DNA from: DATAYF01 sp036272735
GTDB lineage: Bacteria > Chloroflexota > Ktedonobacteria > Ktedonobacterales > Ktedonobacteraceae
Assembly: GCA_036272735.1 (NCBI GenBank)
Contig: DATAYF010000125.1
Location: 1-10,452, forward strand
DNA length: 10,452 nucleotides
Reading direction: 5' to 3'
The notes beneath the pieces were generated by a model. It was not told the DNA's origin, did not search any database, and saw nothing but the letters and a program-made list of their open reading frames with translations. Of this stretch, positions 7,133 to 10,452 are shown in pieces; positions within the stretch are counted from its first letter, which is position 1, and each line of letters starts with the position of its first letter. The position numbers were made by a program, and so were the translations under genes.

Positions 7133-7462
7133 CTATCGGCCGCGTTTCACTGTCGGGTGCTTTCTGGCTGGCTGCGAGGCGGGACGCTTTGTTGATGAGC
7201 GCGCTTGCTGTTTTTTGCCTTTACCCAGCACGGCCTCGGCTTCTGCCGCGTGCCCATGCGCCACCAGCCATGCTCCGGCCCGTCCATGCATATCACGCAA
7301 CGTTGGACTGCCTGCGATCATCATCCACATCGCGTAGTCTGGGTCCGCGGGCGTGCCTTCACTCCATTGGCCTTGCGCCACCAGGAATTCGCGCACCTGT
7401 CGCACATCTTCCGTCCGCAACACGCTATCAAGCCGCTGCCGGAAATTGGCGTACTCGCTCAT
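7133..7462 (-). CDS. Small hypothetical protein with a basic C-terminal tail
   Basis: The product has 109 residues and I do not recognise the family. Residues 1-80 are mostly helical in character (for example VRQVREFLVAQGQW near 20-33) and rich in Ala, Glu and Trp. Residues 81-109 are low-complexity, with 11 Lys or Arg plus Ser, Thr, Pro and Gln, suggesting an unstructured tail that could bind nucleic acid. I prefer the ATG at 7462, preceded by a GGGAGGGG tract at about 11 nt. An ATG at 7483 and a TTG at 7492 (overlapping the upstream stop by 4 nt) are alternatives. It follows the LON-domain gene by 26 bp and precedes a terminator, so the two are almost certainly co-transcribed. Confidence 0.75.
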   Translation of the reverse strand: MSEYANFRQRLDSVLRTEDVRQVREFLVAQGQWSEGTPADPDYAMWMMIAGSPTLRDMHGRAGAWLVAHGHAAEAEAVLGKGKKQQARSSTKRPASQPARKHPTVKRGR

Positions 7463-7488
7463 GCTATCGTTGTCCCCTCCCATAACAA

Positions 7489-8139
7489 TCAATTCAACCT
7501 GGCACGCTCGTTTGATAGGTTCGCTTCCAGGATTTTGCGCATGAAAGGAATTTCGCGGCGCAAAATCGTTACCTCGGCCTCCAAACGTTGCTGCGTCGAG
7601 GTCATTTCGAGATACGATTGCTTCTGCTCGTTGCCGATATCCAGAAAGTAGGCAATGAAGTGCGACAACTCCTCTGGCTCATCCGGCAAACTCTGCTCCA
7701 TCGCCTCGGCGTCCTCGTCATCCAACAGTAGTTCCAGGTAACGCATAAACAATGTCCGTGCCTGATTTATCGCTGTCTGCGCCGCATCCTCCGGTTTCGC
7801 ATCTTCAAACAGCTCAACCTCGCCCGACAGATACAGCCTGGTTCTGTCTTGTGCGACTATACGAAAACGCTTTGTCCCGATGGCAATCAGGTTGTAACGA
7901 CCATCTTCCAGTTCCTCCACATCACGGATCACGGCCATCGTCCCAATAGCGTGCGGCTCTTCTTGCAGGTGCTCGCTCTCAGCATTGACCAGTACAATGC
8001 CAAAAGGCTTCTCTTCCCGTATACAATCCGCCACCATGGCACGATACCGCTCCTCAAAGATGTGTAGCGGCAACGCTGTGCCTGGGAAAAGCACCGCATC
8101 CAACGGGAATAAGGGTAGCTCTATTGCGGCTGTCGACAT
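7489..8139 (-). CDS. LON peptidase substrate-binding domain protein (stand-alone)
   Basis: The product has 216 residues. The start ATG at 8139 has AAGGAG 6 nt upstream. It opens with LPLFPLDAVLFPGTALPLHI (8-27), then FEERYRAM, the hallmark of the LON N-terminal domain (PF02190, COG2802). It continues with the usual beta-rich part (GTMAVIRDVEE, IAIGTKRFRI) and an acidic helical part near 125-165. The AAA+ ATPase and the Ser-Lys protease domain of Lon are absent, and the length fits the stand-alone family. These proteins are presumed to recognise proteins or peptides; their exact role is not settled. It is the first gene of a two-gene operon with the small basic protein. Confidence 0.92.
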   Translation of the reverse strand: MSTAAIELPLFPLDAVLFPGTALPLHIFEERYRAMVADCIREEKPFGIVLVNAESEHLQEEPHAIGTMAVIRDVEELEDGRYNLIAIGTKRFRIVAQDRTRLYLSGEVELFEDAKPEDAAQTAINQARTLFMRYLELLLDDEDAEAMEQSLPDEPEELSHFIAYFLDIGNEQKQSYLEMTSTQQRLEAEVTILRREIPFMRKILEANLSNERARLN

Positions 8140-8341
8140 AATTTTCTCCTTTTTTCAAAGCCGCTACTGCTTCAGCCCAACAATTACGATAGTCAATCGG
8201 ACTACTTCGCTTACCTTATCTCTATAGAGTACCGAAAATAGCACGTTACGGCAAGGGGTGAAGGCCTGTTCTGACAAAACATGTCGCATATTCTCACTCT
8301 ATACGTTCTTTTGGTTAACGCCATGTGCAAAGTCTTTTTTG
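8140..8341 (-). promoter_or_regulatory. Upstream region of the LON-domain gene, with candidate promoter and palindrome
   Basis: On the minus strand a TTGCCG, 17 bp, TACTCT arrangement overlaps the 10-bp palindrome CTCTATAGAG (8220-8229), which also contains TATAGA. This is the only promoter-like pattern seen, and both -10 readings are mediocre. The rest of the stretch shows no gene. Confidence 0.3.
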
Positions 8342-8416
8342 CCGCCTTCGGCGGTAGAAGGAAGGGAAGAATGGGGGCACCCCATACCCCGCCAGGGGCT
8401 ACCGCCCCTGGACCCC
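8342..8416. repeat. GC-rich multi-hairpin intergenic repeat
   Basis: Three hairpins lie in a row: CCGCC-TTC-GGCGG (8342-8354), TGGGG-GCA-CCCCA (8372-8384) and CCAGGGGC-TACC-GCCCCTGG (8392-8411), followed by ACCCC. The perfect 8-bp stem and the compact GC-rich layout are typical of dispersed palindromic intergenic repeats. It sits between the stop of the ThuA/Gfo fusion and the LON-domain promoter. No T-run follows any stem in either direction, so it is not a textbook intrinsic terminator, though it could stabilise or end the upstream transcript. Confidence 0.65.
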
Positions 8417-8444
8417 ACTTAGAGAAATTTGTCCATCGGTTCAG

Positions 8445-10055
8445 TTAGCAAGATACAGTGATAATTTCTCCGTCATGTCGCGCCGACTGTTGGGCCGCTT
8501 CCATGACCGCGATATTGCGCCGCGCTTCCTCTGCTGGTACAGCGAGCGCCTCCCCGTTGTGCAGATGGTTAGCGAGGTTACGATGAAACATATAGGACGG
8601 CGCGGGCGGCAACGATACGTGCTGCTCGTGGATGCTGTCCCCATCTGCTCGTATGAATACTTTCATACTCGGCAATGCTTCCGCCGCTGCCAGGTGCTCC
8701 TCAATCAGATCGCCCGACCAGCGCCGCGTTTTAACGATTTCATGACGCCAATCTCCCACGATGGCCCCACGCTCCCCCAGAATGTACCACTTCGGCTTCA
8801 ACGCGGCCGCGATATCGGAATGCACAAAGATGGCCTCTTGCCCATTGGCAAAGCGGATGGAGATGCTGGCCTGGTCGGCGTTGGTCACGTCATGCCAGAC
8901 GCGCTTATGCGTCACGCCGCGTACACTGACCACGGGATCAGGAATCAAGTTTAAGATCCAATCGATGTAATGCGAACCCCAATCGTAAAAGACGCCTCCC
9001 GATATAGGTTCGTGCGAGTGCCAATAATCGCACGGATGCTGATAGCCACCGATAAACGTCTCCATATGGAAAATTGGCCCGATCATATTTTGTGCCATAA
9101 TTTGCTGAACAGCCAGGTAATCGGGGTCCCAACGTCGACATTGGTATACAGTGACCACGCGCCGCCGCTCACGCGCGATACGCAACGTTTCATCGGCCTC
9201 GGCGGTCGTGAGACAAAAAGGTTTTTCTACGACCACGTGCTTATCTGCCTGCAACATCTGCTGAGCGATGGCGGCGTGCGTGTTTGGCGGCGTCGAGACT
9301 ATCGCTACATCGATGTCGGGATCTTCCATCACCTCGCTCATATCGGTGCAGGTACGAACACCGGGAAAGGCCGTAGCCGCCTGGCGCAACCGCTCCTCAC
9401 TGCGATCACAGACCAGTTCCAGTCGCAGCCCGGCCACGTGACTGACCGCCGTGCCGTGCTCAAAACCAATCGCACCGTAGCCAATCATGGCGATACGCAT
9501 GGCCCGCTCCTCACACGCTTCCCCGGCTACATACGTGGTCGCACGCGTCAACATCTGTTGAAATACTGGCATAGCTTGAGTAGCAGCAGCGGCGCCCAAC
9601 GTGGTACAAAAAATGTGCCCACGTCCATACGGGCGCGTGTACGCCAGCGTCTTGACCGAAAAATGCCATGTCGTTTTCCATAAAATCTGGGCATCCGTCG
9701 GCACGTCATCCAGCAGATAGAGCGCCTCGTTCACCGCGAAGGAGGCATCACAGCGTCGCGAGATATAGTGATCGGCCTGCTCCACACGCGCGATAATCTC
9801 ACAACGTGGCGTACAAAAGCCAGAGACACGTCCCAGCAGCTTCCCCAGCAATTCGCACTCGTGGTACGCTTCTACCACATCCCCGACACATACCAGGCCA
9901 CCCCCACGCTCGACGAACGCGCACAATCCTTGTTCCTGCTCGCTTGATAACGGTCCATAATCTTTATTCATAACAACGACGCGTTGTTGTTCAAGGTGCT
10001 CTAATTGCGCACGCGACGAGACGACAAGCACTTCGGCAACGTCTTCCATAATCAT
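8445..10055 (-). CDS. Fusion protein: ThuA-like domain + Gfo/Idh/MocA-family dehydrogenase
   Basis: The product has 536 residues. The ATG at 10055 is chosen because GAGGAG lies 6 nt upstream; a GTG at 10076 is the only longer choice before a stop. Residues 1 to about 178 resemble the ThuA/glutamine-amidotransferase-like fold: LSSEQEQGLCAFVERGGGLV (36-55), then a YTRPYGRGHIFCTTLG segment (139-154) matching the family's conserved 'yGkGrvfyttlGH' region, but with Ala after the Gly. The first strand of the usual fold seems missing or short. Residues about 186-536 form a Gfo/Idh/MocA enzyme with nucleotide loop GYGAIG (192-197), VEKPF (276-280) carrying the catalytic Lys278, and FYDWGSHYIDW (356-366) in the substrate domain. 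In Sinorhizobium ThuA and ThuB (a Gfo/Idh protein) act together in trehalose use, so a fused pair hints at oxidation of a disaccharide or related sugar. The actual substrate is unknown. Confidence 0.9.
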   Translation of the reverse strand: MIMEDVAEVLVVSSRAQLEHLEQQRVVVMNKDYGPLSSEQEQGLCAFVERGGGLVCVGDVVEAYHECELLGKLLGRVSGFCTPRCEIIARVEQADHYISRRCDASFAVNEALYLLDDVPTDAQILWKTTWHFSVKTLAYTRPYGRGHIFCTTLGAAAATQAMPVFQQMLTRATTYVAGEACEERAMRIAMIGYGAIGFEHGTAVSHVAGLRLELVCDRSEERLRQAATAFPGVRTCTDMSEVMEDPDIDVAIVSTPPNTHAAIAQQMLQADKHVVVEKPFCLTTAEADETLRIARERRRVVTVYQCRRWDPDYLAVQQIMAQNMIGPIFHMETFIGGYQHPCDYWHSHEPISGGVFYDWGSHYIDWILNLIPDPVVSVRGVTHKRVWHDVTNADQASISIRFANGQEAIFVHSDIAAALKPKWYILGERGAIVGDWRHEIVKTRRWSGDLIEEHLAAAEALPSMKVFIRADGDSIHEQHVSLPPAPSYMFHRNLANHLHNGEALAVPAEEARRNIAVMEAAQQSARHDGEIITVSC

Positions 10056-10137
10056 TCGAAACTCCTCATTTGGCACTTACAATGACCTGTTCACGTATTA
10101 GCTTCTTGTCTTTTTCTGCGTATCGAACAAGCAAGCA

Positions 10138-10198
10138 AATACCCACCCCCGAATACCCCCTATTTATAAGAGTCGGACCGACGCCAGGAGTGGGTATT
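10138..10198. promoter_or_regulatory. Repeat-rich upstream region of the ThuA/Gfo gene (candidate operators and -10)
   Basis: AATACCC occurs at 10138-10144 and 10152-10158, and inverted at 10192-10198. The outer copies form a perfect 9-bp inverted repeat AATACCCAC/GTGGGTATT, which is 11 of 13 when extended inward. Inside lies a palindrome GTCGG-A-CCGAC (10172-10182), directly upstream (on the minus strand) of TATAAATA (10168-10161), which could be a -10 box. The layout suggests a repressed promoter. Part of it could alternatively belong to the end of the neighbouring insertion element. Confidence 0.45.
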
Positions 10199-10216
10199 AG
10201 AACTAGTTGTCAGTTA

Positions 10217-10237
10217 CCCCAGCGCTAAAGCGCGGGG
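10217..10237 (-). mobile_element. Right-end hairpin of an IS200/IS605-type element (probable omega-RNA 3' part)
   Basis: CCCC-A-GCGC (10217-10225), loop TAAA (10226-10229) and GCGCGGGG (10230-10237) form an 8-bp stem with one bulged A. A subterminal hairpin just past tnpB is the mark of the right end in this family, where TnpA recognises it and the omega-RNA scaffold of TnpB is encoded. The tnpB stop codon sits across the stem-loop junction. The exact element boundary, probably within about 20 bp to the left, cannot be fixed from one copy. Confidence 0.75.
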
Positions 10238-10452
10238 CTTGTGTCTGGGCTCCACCGCAACTCGGCGTAGCGTTGCCGCCGCGCCGCTTTGGCTTCATCG
10301 CTCGACACATCAGGGCGTACCGACAAGACGCCCGTGCTCATCCAGTCCTGCCGGGTGAGCAGCGTTCGTAAGGCCACATTTCTGGCACCAATCAAATCCG
10401 CATGCAGGCAATAATGGCAACTCTGACAGACGAAGAGCAAGCCCTTCTTCGG
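10225..10452 (-). CDS. tnpB: TnpB (IS200/IS605-family RNA-guided nuclease), C-terminal 75 residues, 5' part outside window
   Basis: The frame is open to the right edge (first visible codons read PKKG) and ends with TAG at 10227-10225. It contains FVCQSCHYCLHADLIGARNV, matching the second half of the zinc ribbon (C-x2-C) and the conserved HAD..GARN motif holding the last RuvC aspartate of TnpB. The tail with STGVLSVRPDVSSDE and ELRWSPDTSPAL is typical of TnpB proteins I associate with Chloroflexota. TnpB is an omega-RNA-guided DNA nuclease that helps keep the element in place. No TnpA is visible; it may lie beyond the edge or be absent. Whether the full gene is intact cannot be judged. Confidence 0.88.
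   Translation of the reverse strand, partial: PKKGLLFVCQSCHYCLHADLIGARNVALRTLLTRQDWMSTGVLSVRPDVSSDEAKAARRQRYAELRWSPDTSPAL

Noticed and set aside
8970..9683. A 237-codon open frame on the plus strand
   Set aside because: It is antisense to the ThuA/Gfo fusion and has no family features.
1..10452. CRISPR array, tRNA or rRNA genes
   Set aside because: No regularly spaced repeat-spacer pattern, cloverleaf-like sequence or rRNA-like segment was seen on either strand by eye.

Overview
This 10.5 kb window looks like a piece of a bacterial chromosome. A Ktedonobacterales-like member of the Chloroflexota is my best guess. That guess rests on gene content (a DUF4118-type histidine kinase, an EF-G2-like factor, sugar-oxidoreductase fusions, and a TnpB tail of a style I associate with that group) and on moderately GC-rich coding sequence. 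It is inference; no rRNA or other taxonomic marker is present.

Layout. (1) Positions 1-604, minus strand: N-terminal part of a membrane sensor histidine kinase that runs off the left edge. (2) Positions 605-1543: a gap of about 940 bp between divergent genes. It holds a decayed C-terminal fragment of a tyrosine integrase (925-1059), short direct repeats, a good sigma70-type promoter (1232-1260) and a long, structured-looking leader. (3) Positions 1544-3592, plus strand: a complete EF-G-like GTPase of the EF-G2 type. (4) Positions 3591-3648: a perfect 28-bp inverted repeat acting as a shared terminator with the convergent MFS exporter gene (3639-4877, minus). (5) Positions 5033-7030, minus: a fusion of a Gfo/Idh/MocA dehydrogenase and an aldo/keto reductase. 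(6) Positions 7083-8139: a two-gene minus-strand operon, a LON-substrate-binding-domain protein followed by a small protein with a basic tail, closed by an intrinsic terminator. (7) Positions 8140-8444: an intergenic region with a GC-rich multi-hairpin repeat. (8) Positions 8445-10055, minus: a second Gfo/Idh/MocA protein, this one fused to an N-terminal ThuA-like domain. (9) Positions 10056-10216: its upstream region, rich in short repeats and palindromes. (10) Positions 10217-10452, minus: the 3' end of a TnpB gene with the terminal hairpin of an IS200/IS605-type element.

Functionally the two oxidoreductase fusions suggest carbohydrate oxidation or reduction, and the MFS protein may export a small molecule. 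The kinase, EF-G2 and LON-domain genes are separate units. Genome plasticity shows at both ends: an integrase relic on the left and a TnpB element on the right. No complete undescribed defence or mobile system is visible. The most unusual items are the two domain fusions, the exceptional shared terminator, the TnpB end and the repeat block next to it.
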